DNA of 64,000 nucleotides from Desulforhabdus sp. TSK (GTDB taxonomy: Bacteria; Desulfobacterota; Syntrophobacteria; Syntrophobacterales; Syntrophobacteraceae): the NCBI RefSeq assembly GCF_022836495.1, contig NZ_BQXM01000011.1, positions 62,001 to 126,000 of the forward strand, read 5' to 3'. Below the pieces are notes generated by a model. That model saw only the letters and a program-made list of their open reading frames with translations. It had not been told where the DNA came from and searched no databases. Of this stretch, positions 43,678-53,077 are shown in pieces; within the stretch, counting starts at the first letter, position 1; each line of letters opens with the position of its first letter. A program made the position numbers and the translations under genes.

Positions 43678-43692
43678 CACGGCATGGGTTTG

Positions 43693-43820
43693 GTCTTTAG
43701 CTCTTAGCCTTTAGCTGCAAGCGATACTCAGGCTTAAACGGTTTGAGTGATGCCCTGGAGTATCAATCACAAGTTATAATTTTTTTGATGATGCTAACGG
43801 CTAACAGCTAACAGCTAGCC
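43693..43820. repeat. Short-unit direct and inverted repeats
   Basis: TTTAGCTCTTAGCCTTTAGCTG (two halves: TTTAGCTCTTAG, CCTTTAGCTG; 43696-43717) and GCTAACGGCTAACAGCTAAC (43793-43812) are imperfect inverse versions of the same AGCTAA/TTAGCT unit. Such arrays are common in intergenic DNA and could fold into a long hairpin. No gene is seen here. Confidence 0.4.
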
Positions 43821-43853
43821 TAGAATACCGTCTTCTCGATCAAGGAGCTTATG

Positions 43854-44762
43854 ATGAAAATCTTTATGACGGGCGGAACCGGTTTTGTGGGTGGTTATTT
43901 CACCAGGGAGCTTCTCCAGTTGGGTCATGAAGTGACAGTGCTCACACGCTCCCGGAGGCAGCCTCCCGAAGGGGATTCCGGGCTTTCGTATGTCAGCGGA
44001 AATCCCATGGCTCCCGGCCCATGGCAGGAAACCGTCGCCCAACATGACGTCGTCATCAACCTGGCCGGCACTTCCATCTTCAGCCCCTGGACAAAAAAGA
44101 CCAGGCAATCCATCCTGGAAAGTCGGGTCATGAGCACCCGGAACGTGGTGGATGCCCTTTCCGGCGGGGGGAAAGACAAGGTCCTTCTGAGCGGTTCAGC
44201 CGTTGGGTATTACGGGGGAAGGCTGGACGACACCATTTTGGACGAAGAGAGTCCGCCGGGCCGTGATTTTCTTGCGGAGGTCGGTGTCGCCTGGGAAGAA
44301 GAAGCGGGGAGGGCGGTTTCGTTCGGAGTGCGCGTGGCGCTCTGCCGCTTCGGGATTGTCTTCGGCCGCCATGGTGGAGCGCTGAGTAAGATGGTACCCC
44401 CGTTCAATCTTCACTTCGGAAGCCCTTTCGGGAGTGGAAAGCAGTGGTTCCCCTGGATTCACCAGGAGGACCTTCTGCGCATCATGGTTTTTCTCATGGA
44501 AAGGCGGAACATCAGCGGACCGGTCAACTGCACGGCGCCCCATCCCGTCAGGAACCGGGAATTGGTCCGTGCCCTTGCCGATGCGCTCCACAAAATGGCT
44601 TTTCTTCCCTCAGTTCCGGCCTTCACACTGCGCATTGTGCTGGGGGATTTTGCCGATGTCATCCTGAAAGGCCAGCGGGCTGTGCCCCGGAAGCTGCTGG
44701 ATGAAGGCTTTGAGTTCAAGTTTCCCCAGATCGCCGAGGCTTTGAGAGACCTGCTGGATTAG
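43854..44762 (+). CDS. yfcH: TIGR01777-type NAD-dependent epimerase/dehydratase (YfcH-like)
   Basis: A 302-residue extended SDR-type protein. The start MKIFMTGGTGFVG is the Rossmann nucleotide site; VGYYGGRLDDTILDEESPPG and VFLMERRNISGPVNCTAP fit the TIGR01777/SulA family. The substrate is unknown; bacterial members are linked to cell division in some groups. AAGGAG precedes ATG 43854; an extra ATG directly before it is closer. Its stop overlaps that of the next, convergent gene by four bases. Confidence 0.85.
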   Translation: MKIFMTGGTGFVGGYFTRELLQLGHEVTVLTRSRRQPPEGDSGLSYVSGNPMAPGPWQETVAQHDVVINLAGTSIFSPWTKKTRQSILESRVMSTRNVVDALSGGGKDKVLLSGSAVGYYGGRLDDTILDEESPPGRDFLAEVGVAWEEEAGRAVSFGVRVALCRFGIVFGRHGGALSKMVPPFNLHFGSPFGSGKQWFPWIHQEDLLRIMVFLMERRNISGPVNCTAPHPVRNRELVRALADALHKMAFLPSVPAFTLRIVLGDFADVILKGQRAVPRKLLDEGFEFKFPQIAEALRDLLD

Positions 44763-45274
44763 AAGCCTGCCTCCGGCACCGGACCCGCTGCCCTGCTGCT
44801 CTTTTGATGGTCCATGATCTCCTGAATTTTCTCCTGGATCAGGTCGCTGAAGGCTTCAGCGAGCTCCGGGTCATCGAGATCAAAGTCCAGGCTGCTGGGG
44901 CTGTGGATAGACAGGAGACTCAGTCCGGTATTCAGGGCATCCCGCAGCCAGTCCGACCAGCAATCGAGAGCTTCCGAGGTCTCCAGGAGGAAATCCTCCA
45001 GGGGAAGATCCTTGGAAATGCCCATGAGCTGTCTGTCGCCGTTGATGGCATCCACCAGTTCCTGGTCCAGGGAAGGGCGTCGCACTTTGACGGACTGAGC
45101 GATCACCTCCAGGTATACGGCAAACGGGGGGATGGTGGCTCGCTCAGGGTGGCAGACGAGACATCGTTCCCTATCGTGGGCGATGGAGCCGTTTTCGGGA
45201 AACCGGTTCTGCCGCGCGATGTCCTCGAAGTGACTCACCGTGTATTGGAGGAGAGATTCCTGTTCCTGGGTCAT
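44759..45274 (-). CDS. Conserved protein with one CxxCH motif
   Basis: A 171-residue soluble protein without signal peptide. It contains one CLVCH (near residue 42), which could bind zinc; a haem role is unlikely because no export signal is present. The C-terminal third is acidic (DFDLDDPELAEAFSDL). No family recognised. The PAC2 gene is 90 bases upstream in the same direction. ATG 45274 has GAGGAAG upstream, while an earlier frame to 45358 lacks a site. Confidence 0.6.
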   Translation of the reverse strand: MTQEQESLLQYTVSHFEDIARQNRFPENGSIAHDRERCLVCHPERATIPPFAVYLEVIAQSVKVRRPSLDQELVDAINGDRQLMGISKDLPLEDFLLETSEALDCWSDWLRDALNTGLSLLSIHSPSSLDFDLDDPELAEAFSDLIQEKIQEIMDHQKSSRAAGPVPEAGF

Positions 45275-45364
45275 AGACTTCCTCGTGGCAAACGCTTTCC
45301 GTTCCTCGCGGATTAGCGTGACGTGGCTAATCCGATGCCTCCCCTTGAGGTGTCGCAATGGCGG

Positions 45365-46219
45365 CTACTCTTTTTTGAGTAAACGTTCCTGCCTTCTCCG
45401 AATGAACTCATCCAGCTGAATGACCGTGGCGGGTGTGTGAACCGGCGCCTCGAGTGTGTCGGCCTGCCTGATGCTGTCCAGCACCTGCCGGACTTCTTCG
45501 TCATTCTCGATGAGCTCCTCGATCTCCTTTTCCCTCTTCTTCCAGCTCCGCAGCAGGTGGTCCGTCTTGAATTCAAGCTTTAGAAAATCGCCCATCATCC
45601 GCAGGATCCGTGCGATGAGGAGCTCATGAGAGGCATTCAGGTAGGATGGAAAATGAGACCATATGCTGTAGGCTTTCATCTGCAGGTCGGCCGCCATCTC
45701 CATGATGACGGCATGAATGGCTCCCGGCCCCGAATATTCGATCTGGCTGCACCCCAGATCCCGCACCAGGTTGTATCCCTCGGCATCCTGCACGACGCCC
45801 GTGAGAAGCACCTCGTCATGGAAAATGTCGTCGTAGACACTTCCCAGGAGGAGAATTTCCCGGCAGCCCCAGCCCTCCAGGATCTTGAGAAACTTTCGCG
45901 CAAAGGGTCGCCAGTGGATGGAGGGCTCCGGCCCCATCCCCAGGAGGATCGGTTCCGATTGTCGGGGAGTGCAGAGAGAGAAACGGTATGTGGGCCAGTC
46001 CAGGCTCTTGATCCGTCCGTGGTGGACGGAAACGAGGGGGCGTGATGATTCGGTGTGCCAATACCCGTCCAGGTCCCAGGCGGCCGCAGGGCGGCATTGC
46101 AAGACGCTGCTCAGCTCCCCGAAGGCGTGTTGAATGGTCTTGCCGGCGTCAGGCCAGCCTGAAAACCCCAGGACAGCCCTGCGGATGCGAATCGGGTCGA
46201 CAAACGTCTGAATGTCCAT
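45365..46219 (-). CDS. PAC2 family protein (proteasome assembly chaperone-like)
   Basis: A 284-residue protein of the PAC2 family: AVLGFSGWPDAG near the start, LLGMGPEPSIHWRPFA, LLGSVYDDIFH and a C-terminal charged helix (SWKKREKEIEELIENDEEV). Bacterial members have no known partner; actual proteasomes are not expected here. The domain otherwise resembles nucleoside phosphorylase folds. The start is uncertain: ATG 46219 fits alignment but lacks a strong ribosome site. Confidence 0.75.
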   Translation of the reverse strand: MDIQTFVDPIRIRRAVLGFSGWPDAGKTIQHAFGELSSVLQCRPAAAWDLDGYWHTESSRPLVSVHHGRIKSLDWPTYRFSLCTPRQSEPILLGMGPEPSIHWRPFARKFLKILEGWGCREILLLGSVYDDIFHDEVLLTGVVQDAEGYNLVRDLGCSQIEYSGPGAIHAVIMEMAADLQMKAYSIWSHFPSYLNASHELLIARILRMMGDFLKLEFKTDHLLRSWKKREKEIEELIENDEEVRQVLDSIRQADTLEAPVHTPATVIQLDEFIRRRQERLLKKE

Positions 46220-46303
46220 GACGGAGATTACACCGGCCTTTCTCCCCGGGAGGGGTTGCATTGCACAAGTCATGAGCCAGGGCTGTCGCGAGGCGGAACG
46301 GCA

Positions 46304-46987
46304 TCAGATTCTTTGCTGAGCCTCCAGGGTTTGCATCAGCTCCAGGCAATTCCTGGCCGTCCAGTGAGCCCCGCTGTCGATGAGGTCCTGCTGCGAGGCC
46401 CTGCCGCTCCAGACACCGGCGGTGAGGATTCCCGCACGCTTCCCCGTTTGAATGTCCAGGGGGTGGTCACCTACCATGAGGGCGTTGCGGGCAGGGGCTG
46501 CCACGCGCTGCAGCGCACGGAAAAGGTGGTCGGGATCGGGCTTGACCCTCGGAACGTGGTCACGCGCCAGGAGCCCCAGGCAATAGCGGTCCAGGTCGGG
46601 GAAAACGATACGCACCGCCTGCTCGCAGTTTCGGGTGATGATGACCGGCTTGATGTTCTTCGCTGTAAGGTCGGTGAGCACGTTGCGGGTGAAGGGGAAG
46701 AGGGCTCCCTGGTGTGCGGCCTCCAGCTCCATGTCGACAATGAGGGCGTGGGCTCGATGCCGGAGCTCCACGGCGGCTGCGGCATCGATCTTCCGCAGCT
46801 GCGCCACGAGAGTCTCCAGCCATTCCAGCGCGGGAAGCGTATCGGGGCAGGGATCGAAGGAGAAGTAGCGGCTTCCCACCTGTCCCAGACGGCGCTTCAT
46901 TTCTCCGAAGTCCAGTCGCAGTTCGGCAAGGGTTCCGTCGAAATCGAAAACGATGCAGCCCAGTCGGTGCAGTCCTGATCCACTCAT
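46304..46987 (-). CDS. HAD-like hydrolase (phosphatase-type)
   Basis: A 227-residue HAD-superfamily hydrolase. Motif I is FDFDGTLAEL, motif II ITRN, motif IV near MVGDHPLDI, with a typical cap in between. Substrates are usually small phosphorylated metabolites; phosphoglycolate phosphatase is a close match, but this cannot be settled. AGGG lies before ATG 46987. It follows the PAC2 gene divergently placed from the aminotransferase. Confidence 0.82.
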   Translation of the reverse strand: MSGSGLHRLGCIVFDFDGTLAELRLDFGEMKRRLGQVGSRYFSFDPCPDTLPALEWLETLVAQLRKIDAAAAVELRHRAHALIVDMELEAAHQGALFPFTRNVLTDLTAKNIKPVIITRNCEQAVRIVFPDLDRYCLGLLARDHVPRVKPDPDHLFRALQRVAAPARNALMVGDHPLDIQTGKRAGILTAGVWSGRASQQDLIDSGAHWTARNCLELMQTLEAQQRI

Positions 46988-47228
46988 GTTTTTGCCCTGA
47001 AAGATCGGTCCTTTTCCCTTGCAGAAGCGGGTTCCGTTGATTATGTTTACGAGCGCTCCTTCGGTTTGATTAAGCAAGGAATAATATTATGTAAATGCAA
47101 AAGGGGCAAGGAATTCCGAGGTGGAGCCGAACAAATTGCCGGGTTTTCTTTGAAAATCATTGCTTGTCACGAGGCCTTCCCCGCCTGAGCTTGGATGGTA
47201 TCGCATAGACAGTGGAACTGGAGCCTGG

Positions 47229-48212
47229 ATGTCTGAAACAATTCGCACTTTGAGCTTTGACGAGGTGGTTGACCGCCTCCTGCGTTTGAAAGTACCCTAT
47301 CACCAAAACTATTTGGCCATGTATTCCAGCTGGTACGGGGGCATCATCACGGATCCCGCCCTCATGATGGTTCCCATCGACGATCACCTGGTTCACCGGG
47401 GTGACGGCATTTTTGAAGCTTTCAAGTGCCTGAACGGGAATCTGTATATGCTGGACCGGCACCTGGACCGCATGGAGCAATCCATCAAGGCGCCTGCCCT
47501 CTCACTGCCGTTGAGCAGGGAAACGCTGGTTCAGACCATCCTCGAGACGGTGCGACGCGCCGGAGCTCCCGACTGCCTCGTGCGCCTCTTTGTTTCGCGT
47601 GGGCCGGGGGGCTTCTCCACCAGCCCCTATGAGTGCCCGTCGAGCCAGCTTTATATCGTCGTGACGGCTCTTCACATGCCCCGGCCCGAGAAGTACGAGG
47701 AAGGCGTGACCCTCTTGACCAGCTCCATCCCCACCAAGTCCGAGTACTTCGCCAAGATCAAGAGCTGCAATTACCTGCCCAATGTCCTCATGAAGAAGGA
47801 AGCGGAAGATGCCGGAGTGGATTTCACCGTCTCGCTGGATGCTTTCGGGCACCTGGCGGAAGGCTCCACGGAGAACGTGGGGATTGTCTCCCGAACCGGG
47901 GAATTCCTCGTCCCGAAATTCCACCGCATTTTGAGGGGAACGACGATTTCGCGCCTGATGGAGCTGGTGGCGCCCCTGGTGGCTTCGGGTGATTTGACCC
48001 GTGTGGAGGAAACGGATATAACCCCCGAGCAGGCCTACGATGCTGCGGAAATCATGATGTTCGGGACCACCTTCGATGTCCTCCCCGTTGTGCGCTACGA
48101 TGATCATGTCATCGGCGACGGGCGCCCGGGTCCCTGCTTTCGAAAATTTCTGGCTCTCATGCACGAGGACATGCGCAGCGGTCGGGACGTGCTCACGCCT
48201 GTGGGAAGATAG
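47229..48212 (+). CDS. Class IV aminotransferase (branched-chain / D-amino-acid type)
   Basis: A 327-residue PLP enzyme of fold type IV. Landmarks are VPIDDHLVHRGDGIFEAFKC, the lysine-bearing KSCNYLPNVLMKKEAE (catalytic Lys in SCNYLP context by analogy) and HLAEGSTENVGIV. The family includes IlvE, D-amino acid transaminase and aminodeoxychorismate lyase; IlvE-like or DAT-like use is likely. GGAG stands five bases before ATG 47229. Confidence 0.82.
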   Translation: MSETIRTLSFDEVVDRLLRLKVPYHQNYLAMYSSWYGGIITDPALMMVPIDDHLVHRGDGIFEAFKCLNGNLYMLDRHLDRMEQSIKAPALSLPLSRETLVQTILETVRRAGAPDCLVRLFVSRGPGGFSTSPYECPSSQLYIVVTALHMPRPEKYEEGVTLLTSSIPTKSEYFAKIKSCNYLPNVLMKKEAEDAGVDFTVSLDAFGHLAEGSTENVGIVSRTGEFLVPKFHRILRGTTISRLMELVAPLVASGDLTRVEETDITPEQAYDAAEIMMFGTTFDVLPVVRYDDHVIGDGRPGPCFRKFLALMHEDMRSGRDVLTPVGR

Positions 48213-48227
48213 AGGAAGAGCTTGGAA

Positions 48228-48842
48228 ATGGATCCTGTTCGGCGCGAACGCTACCGGGAGATGGCAGAGCAGGGGTTGCGCGAAAGCATCGAGGTAAAAG
48301 AGGCTTTGATGCGTGACAGCACGGCCACGATCCTCGATATGGCGGACATGATCAGCCGTGCCTTTCGGGGAAATCACCGCCTGTTTCTTTTCGGCAATGG
48401 GGGAAGCGCGGCGGATGCGCAGCACGTGGCGGCGGAGTTTGTGAATCGCTTTCAAAGGGAGCGGCCTCCTTTGGCCGCCATCGCTTTGACGGTGGATTCA
48501 TCCGTGCTCACCAGCATCGGGAACGATTTTGATTTTGAAGAGATTTTTGTCAAACAACTGAGAGCCCTGGCTCAACCGGGCGATGTAGCGCTGGGGATCA
48601 GCACGAGCGGCCGTTCCCCCAATGTCGTCAAAGCCCTGAAATGGGCTGCGGAGCATCGCGTCCAGACGGTGGGATGGGTCGGAGCCGGAGGGGGAGAAAT
48701 GGACGCATACTGCGATATCCTCCTGCGTGCCCCTTCGCGGGTAACGGCGCGCATCCAGGAATGCCACATCACCGTGGGCCATATCCTCTGCCTTCTGGTG
48801 GATGAGATGCTCTTCGGTCCCGCCGAGGAGCATGCTCCGTAA
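48228..48842 (+). CDS. gmhA: Phosphoheptose isomerase
   Basis: A 204-residue SIS-domain isomerase converting sedoheptulose 7-phosphate to heptose 7-phosphate for the LPS core. The SIS pocket LFLFGNGGSAADAQHVAAEF, the ligand loop GISTSGRSPNVVKAL and IQECHITVGHILC are typical. It agrees with an LPS-bearing envelope (LptE at 15730). The start is ATG 48228, or TTG 48222 nearer to GAGGAAGAG. Confidence 0.9.
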   Translation: MDPVRRERYREMAEQGLRESIEVKEALMRDSTATILDMADMISRAFRGNHRLFLFGNGGSAADAQHVAAEFVNRFQRERPPLAAIALTVDSSVLTSIGNDFDFEEIFVKQLRALAQPGDVALGISTSGRSPNVVKALKWAAEHRVQTVGWVGAGGGEMDAYCDILLRAPSRVTARIQECHITVGHILCLLVDEMLFGPAEEHAP

Positions 48843-48914
48843 TAAAGGGCATGTGGCAGGGGACCTCTCGGTTTCAATGCGAATCGATTGGATCGATACA
48901 ATGGGAGATGTGAA

Positions 48915-49151
48915 ATGCCTATTTATGAATACGAGTGCAATGGCTGCAGGGAAAAATTTGAGTGCCTGGTTTTTAGAACCGACGAGGCCGTCAGTTGCCC
49001 CAAGTGCGACTCGTCGGACGTTCAAAAGGTCATGTCCGTCTGTGGATTCAAAAGCGGGGGAGACAAGGGCGCTGCCAGCAGTCGCGTGGCGTCCACGACG
49101 GCATCTTCCTGTGCAGGATGCGCGGGGGGCAATTGCAGCTCCTGCCATTAA
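48915..49151 (+). CDS. FmdB-type zinc-ribbon protein
   Basis: A 78-residue zinc-ribbon of the FmdB family: MPIYEYECNGCREKFE and CPKCDSSDVQKVM with two CxxC knuckles, then a Ser/Ala/Gly-rich tail with CxxC groups (CAGCAGGNCSSC). Family members are thought to be putative regulators; no target is known. GGGAGATG precedes ATG 48915. It precedes hemC by 66 bases. Confidence 0.82.
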   Translation: MPIYEYECNGCREKFECLVFRTDEAVSCPKCDSSDVQKVMSVCGFKSGGDKGAASSRVASTTASSCAGCAGGNCSSCH

Positions 49152-49217
49152 AATGGTGCAGCCAGAAGGATCACCCAGTCCGGCATATCATTGCTCCCCT
49201 TTGCAGGGAGAGTCTCA

Positions 49218-50180
49218 ATGGAAGAAAATGAGGACGCATTGACAAACCGAACGCTTCGCATTGGAACGCGCGGCAGCTTGCTGGCCTTGAAGCAGAGCAC
49301 GATGGTGAAGGAAACGCTGGAGAGCCTCTGGCCGGGGCTCCGGGTGGAGCTCCACATCATCAAGACCACCGGCGACAAGATCCTCGATGTCCCCCTGGCC
49401 AAGGTCGGAGGGAAAGGGCTTTTCGTCAAGGAGATCGAAGACGCTCTGCTGGCGGAGGAGGTGGACCTGGCGGTGCACAGCATCAAGGACGTGCCCGCAT
49501 TGTTGCCCCCCGGGCTGGAGATCGGGGCTATTCCCAGGAGGGAAGACCCGCGGGATGTTCTTATCACCCGCAGCGGTGAAGGACTGGAAGCGCTGCCCCC
49601 CGGCGCCCGGGTAGGGACCAGCAGCCTGAGACGTTCGGCTCAGCTCAAGACTCTGCGACCCGATTTCGACATTCAGAATTTGAGGGGAAATCTCGATACC
49701 CGCCTGCGAAAATTGCACGAGGGCATGTACGATGCCATTTTGCTGGCTGCCGCGGGAATCCACCGCATGGGATGGGAAGATAAAATCTCCCATTACCTGG
49801 ACAGGGATGCCTTCATACCCGCCATCGGGCAGGGGGCCATCGGCATCGAGCTTCGCAGTGCGGATGTGGAGGTTCGGCAGATCCTCGCACCGGTGCACGA
49901 TGCGGACACGGCGGTCGCGGTCGAGGCGGAAAGAAGCCTCCTCAGGGAATTGGAGGGAGGATGCCAGGTGCCCATCGGCGGGCATGCTCTTGTTCAGGGG
50001 GACCACGTGACTTTGACCGGCCTGGTGGCCTCGTTGGATGGTCGGAGGGTATTCCGCGTCACCCGTTCTGCAGAGCGCCAGGAGGCTGAGGTGCTGGGGC
50101 GTGAGGTCGCCCGGGCACTGCTGGATCGTGGGGCTCGGCAGGTCCTCGCTGAAATATACAGCGATGGGGCAAGCAGTTAA
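49218..50180 (+). CDS. hemC: Porphobilinogen deaminase (hydroxymethylbilane synthase)
   Basis: A 320-residue enzyme that joins four porphobilinogen units. Landmarks: RIGTRGSLLALKQS at the start, KDVP, LRGNLDTRLRKL, AIGQGAIGIE and the GGCQVP motif with C249, which holds the dipyrromethane cofactor. It is 42 bases before the cobA-hemD fusion, so both make tetrapyrroles (haem, sirohaem, cobalamin) used by the cytochromes encoded elsewhere in the window. GGGAGAG precedes ATG 49218. Confidence 0.96.
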   Translation: MEENEDALTNRTLRIGTRGSLLALKQSTMVKETLESLWPGLRVELHIIKTTGDKILDVPLAKVGGKGLFVKEIEDALLAEEVDLAVHSIKDVPALLPPGLEIGAIPRREDPRDVLITRSGEGLEALPPGARVGTSSLRRSAQLKTLRPDFDIQNLRGNLDTRLRKLHEGMYDAILLAAAGIHRMGWEDKISHYLDRDAFIPAIGQGAIGIELRSADVEVRQILAPVHDADTAVAVEAERSLLRELEGGCQVPIGGHALVQGDHVTLTGLVASLDGRRVFRVTRSAERQEAEVLGREVARALLDRGARQVLAEIYSDGASS

Positions 50181-50222
50181 GTCGGCCGGCGTGCCGCGTT
50201 TCTGTCACAAAAGGAAGGGTCA

Positions 50223-51752
50223 GTGGGAAAAGGGAAAGTATATCTGGTGGGAGCTGGACCCGGAGATCCGGGTCTTTTGACATTGAGGGCCAAAGAGCTT
50301 TTGGAGCAGGCTGAAGTCGTCATTTATGACTACTTGGCCAATCAGGAGTTTCTGAAATATGCTCCCCCCGAGGCCGAGAAGATCTATGTGGGCAAAAAAG
50401 GGGGGGATCACACCCTCGGTCAGGACGGCATCAATGACCTCCTGGTGGCAAAAGGGAGGCAGCATGTCGTCGTGCGCCTGAAGGGGGGAGATCCCTTCGT
50501 GTTCGGGCGCGGCGGTGAAGAGGCTCAGATGCTGGTGGCGGCCGGTATCCCCTTCGAGGTCGTTCCGGGTGTGACGGCGGCCGTCGCGGTGCCCGCCTAT
50601 GCCGGTATCCCCCTCTCCCATCGGGATCATACCGCCAGTATGGCCTTTGTCACCGGCCACGAGCGCGAAGACTCCGACGATTCCAAAATCGCCTGGGATA
50701 AGCTTGCAACCGGGGTGGGAACCCTGGTCTTCTTCATGGGCGTAAAAAATCTCCCGCAAATCTGCCGGAATCTCGTGGACTACGGCCGCGCCCCGGAAAC
50801 TCCCGTGGCGGTCATCCGCTGGGGGACGACGCCCGATCAAAAGACCGTGACGGGGACCTTGGCCACCATCGTGGATGAGGTCCGTACGGCGGGATTGAAG
50901 CCCCCCGCCATTACGGTAGTTGGGGGCGTGGTGGGGCTCAGGAAGGAGCTGAACTGGTTCGAAAACCGACCGCTTTTCGGGCGGCGTGTGGTCGTGACAC
51001 GGGCGCGCGAGCAGACCAGCGGTTTCAAGGCGGTCTTGAGTCAGTTGGGGGCGCACTGCATCGAATTTCCCACCATTGAAATTCAGCCGCCGGATTCCTG
51101 GGAGCCTCTGGACGACGCTCTGGCCGGGCTGTCCACCTACCATTGGGTGATCTTCACCAGTGTGAACGGAGTCAAGTTCTTCATGGAGCGTCTCCGGGCC
51201 GCGGGGAGAGATGCGCGGGCTTTGAGCGGGCTCAGGCTGGCGACGATCGGCCCCAAGACGTCCGAAGCCCTGGAAGGGTTCGGGTTGCGCCCCGACCTGG
51301 TTCCCTCGGAATATCGGGCAGAATCCGTTTTGGAGGGGCTTGCCGGGGAAAACGTCGCCGGCAAACGCTTCCTCATGCCGAGGGCGCTGGTGGCGCGTGA
51401 TATTTTACCCGATACACTCCGAAAGAAGGGGGCGCATGTAGACGTCGTTCCCGCCTATCAGACCGTCCTGCCCCAACATGGCAGCCGGGAAATCCTTCAG
51501 CACCTGCAGGAGGGGGGGATTGACTGCGTGACCTTTACCTCCTCATCGACGGTCAGCAACTTTTTCAGCCTGTTCGACAAAAACGAGATTCTGCCCCTCC
51601 TCAGGAAGACGGCCATCGCCTGTATCGGCCCCATTACGGCTGAAACGGCCCGGGAGCACGGGCTGGACATCCATATCATGCCTTCGGAATACACCATTGA
51701 TGCCTTGGTGAAGTCCATCCGCGATTACTTTGAGGGGATGACACGCTCCTGA
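50223..51752 (+). CDS. cobA-hemD: Bifunctional uroporphyrinogen-III C-methyltransferase / synthase
   Basis: A 509-residue fusion. The first half is a SAM-dependent methyltransferase (GKVYLVGAGPGDPGLLTLRA; VRLKGGDPFVFGRG; TASMAFVTGHE) making precorrin-2. The second, from about 250, is uroporphyrinogen III synthase (GRRVVVTRAREQ, TSVNGVKFF, TFTSSSTVSNF). This fusion is common in anaerobes and clostridia-like and deltaproteobacterial genomes. Start is GTG 50223 with AAGGAAGGG upstream. Confidence 0.95.
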   Translation: MGKGKVYLVGAGPGDPGLLTLRAKELLEQAEVVIYDYLANQEFLKYAPPEAEKIYVGKKGGDHTLGQDGINDLLVAKGRQHVVVRLKGGDPFVFGRGGEEAQMLVAAGIPFEVVPGVTAAVAVPAYAGIPLSHRDHTASMAFVTGHEREDSDDSKIAWDKLATGVGTLVFFMGVKNLPQICRNLVDYGRAPETPVAVIRWGTTPDQKTVTGTLATIVDEVRTAGLKPPAITVVGGVVGLRKELNWFENRPLFGRRVVVTRAREQTSGFKAVLSQLGAHCIEFPTIEIQPPDSWEPLDDALAGLSTYHWVIFTSVNGVKFFMERLRAAGRDARALSGLRLATIGPKTSEALEGFGLRPDLVPSEYRAESVLEGLAGENVAGKRFLMPRALVARDILPDTLRKKGAHVDVVPAYQTVLPQHGSREILQHLQEGGIDCVTFTSSSTVSNFFSLFDKNEILPLLRKTAIACIGPITAETAREHGLDIHIMPSEYTIDALVKSIRDYFEGMTRS

Positions 51753-51948
51753 TCCTTGCCGCCTGAACTCCGACGACGGGTGCGAGCTTGCCTGCCCCCG
51801 AGCCTCAATGGTGTTGATTTAAGCAACTTTCGTCATTCCGGCGAAAGCCGGAATCCGGGAAAATAGGGCCGTTCTGGACCCCGGTTTTCACTGGGGTGAC
51901 GTTGAGGCAACAACATTTCACCCGGGCCTCTCCCTGGGAGCGGCCGGC
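51753..51948. other. Convergent gap between hemD and mlaA
   Basis: Besides the palindrome at 51835 there is a second imperfect hairpin near 51876-51901 (GACCCCGG / CTGGGGTG). No T tract; no gene. Confidence 0.35.
51835..51854. repeat. Dispersed intergenic palindrome, copy 1
   Basis: ATTCCGGC-GAAA-GCCGGAAT. The same arms return at 57804-57828 with a longer loop. It is flanked by GTC before and CC after in both copies, so this is a repeated intergenic sequence, REP-like. Confidence 0.65.
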
Positions 51949-52737
51949 CTATCTCTTGATTGCCTGCGCCCGGTAGTTCAGAAAGAAATCACGCATGGAG
52001 ACATAAGGATCCAGCGCTGAAGCCTTGAAGTCTTCGTATTCTCCGATCCGCATGGAGGTGTTGTTCAGCTTTACTCCTCCCTGCACCCCGGCTCTTACGG
52101 CCATATTCGGCGCAAGGTAATAGATGGGGTTGAGAAAGGTATCGGCTGCAAAGCCGATGGTGTCCCGGCCGGTGGAAGGCCCGAGAATTGGCCAGTTGAT
52201 AAAGATCATGGGTCTCATTCCATAAAAGCCCAGGGTCTGCCCAAAATCCTCATCGTAGGGTTGCAGGTTGAAGTGGGTGTTAGCGATGTCGAACATGCCG
52301 CCAAAACCCAGGGTCGAATTGATGACGAACCTGGAGAGCTCCACTCCGGCTCGCTTGAATTTTCCCTGGAGGGTGTTGTTGACGAATCGTATGGGAAACT
52401 GGATGTTTTCGTAGGCATTCTTGATGTCTGTGCGAATTCCCGGCGGAATGACCTTGCCGTAAAAGGTGCCCACGGGCTTCAGAAACCAGAAATAGAGCTT
52501 GTCGTTGAAGTGAAAAAATGCCCGGTTCATGGGCTCCAGGGGGTCCCGCGTGGCGATGTGATCTTCTCCGAAGGGCTCTTCGTCCTCATCCCCATAATTA
52601 TTATTCTCTGCCGCGAAGGCTGGAGCAGCAAAGGAAAAGGGGCTGCCCGATTTTTCCTGCATTCCTCCCCACAATGTACACAGTGCAAACACGAGCAACA
52701 CGATCGAGAGCCTCGACACCTTCACGGCTGGATGCAT
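51949..52737 (-). CDS. mlaA: MlaA (VacJ) outer-membrane lipid transport protein
   Basis: A 262-residue exported protein. After a signal region (SIVLLVFALCTLW; a FALC lipobox is possible) it has the MlaA core: DPLEPMNRAFFHFNDKLYFW, NVxxP-like positions GKVIPPGIRTD, and GDIANTHF-like FGGMFDIANTHFN. MlaA removes misplaced phospholipid from the outer leaflet and usually works with MlaFEDBC, none of which is seen here. GGGGGTAGG precedes ATG 52737. Confidence 0.88.
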   Translation of the reverse strand: MHPAVKVSRLSIVLLVFALCTLWGGMQEKSGSPFSFAAPAFAAENNNYGDEDEEPFGEDHIATRDPLEPMNRAFFHFNDKLYFWFLKPVGTFYGKVIPPGIRTDIKNAYENIQFPIRFVNNTLQGKFKRAGVELSRFVINSTLGFGGMFDIANTHFNLQPYDEDFGQTLGFYGMRPMIFINWPILGPSTGRDTIGFAADTFLNPIYYLAPNMAVRAGVQGGVKLNNTSMRIGEYEDFKASALDPYVSMRDFFLNYRAQAIKR

Positions 52738-53077
52738 ACCTACCCCCTTATAATGGTTCAATCTTCACCCCGATGAATTGACAATTCCGGTAGACCACAA
52801 CTCTTAGCAAAAAGCGATCCATGGACCCAGCCTTGAAGAATAGGTCCTAATTGTTTCACAATATACCCCGCAGAATCGACAAAAAATATTCTAACACCCT
52901 GACCCCGCTTGGCAAGGAAAAGTCGGCCACGGCAGGTGGGATAGCTTTGCATATCCTGGCAGTTGTTATATTATTCCAGGAAAATTTGATAGATGTTTTC
53001 TTTCGAAACGGGGGGCGTGCGAGCCGGGAAGTGTTCAGCCTGCCAGCCGGCCTGTTGACCGGGGAGGAAGGGGTGAG
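52738..53077. promoter_or_regulatory. Divergent mlaA / ftsH intergenic region
   Basis: No convincing gene in 340 bases. AT-rich segments at 52850-52900 and 52970-53000 may hold promoters; TTATAAGG lies just upstream of the mlaA ribosome site. I could not assign clear -35/-10 pairs. Confidence 0.35.

Noticed and set aside
44759-45274. c-type cytochrome because of CLVCH
   Set aside because: No signal peptide or membrane anchor; haem attachment takes place outside the cytoplasm.
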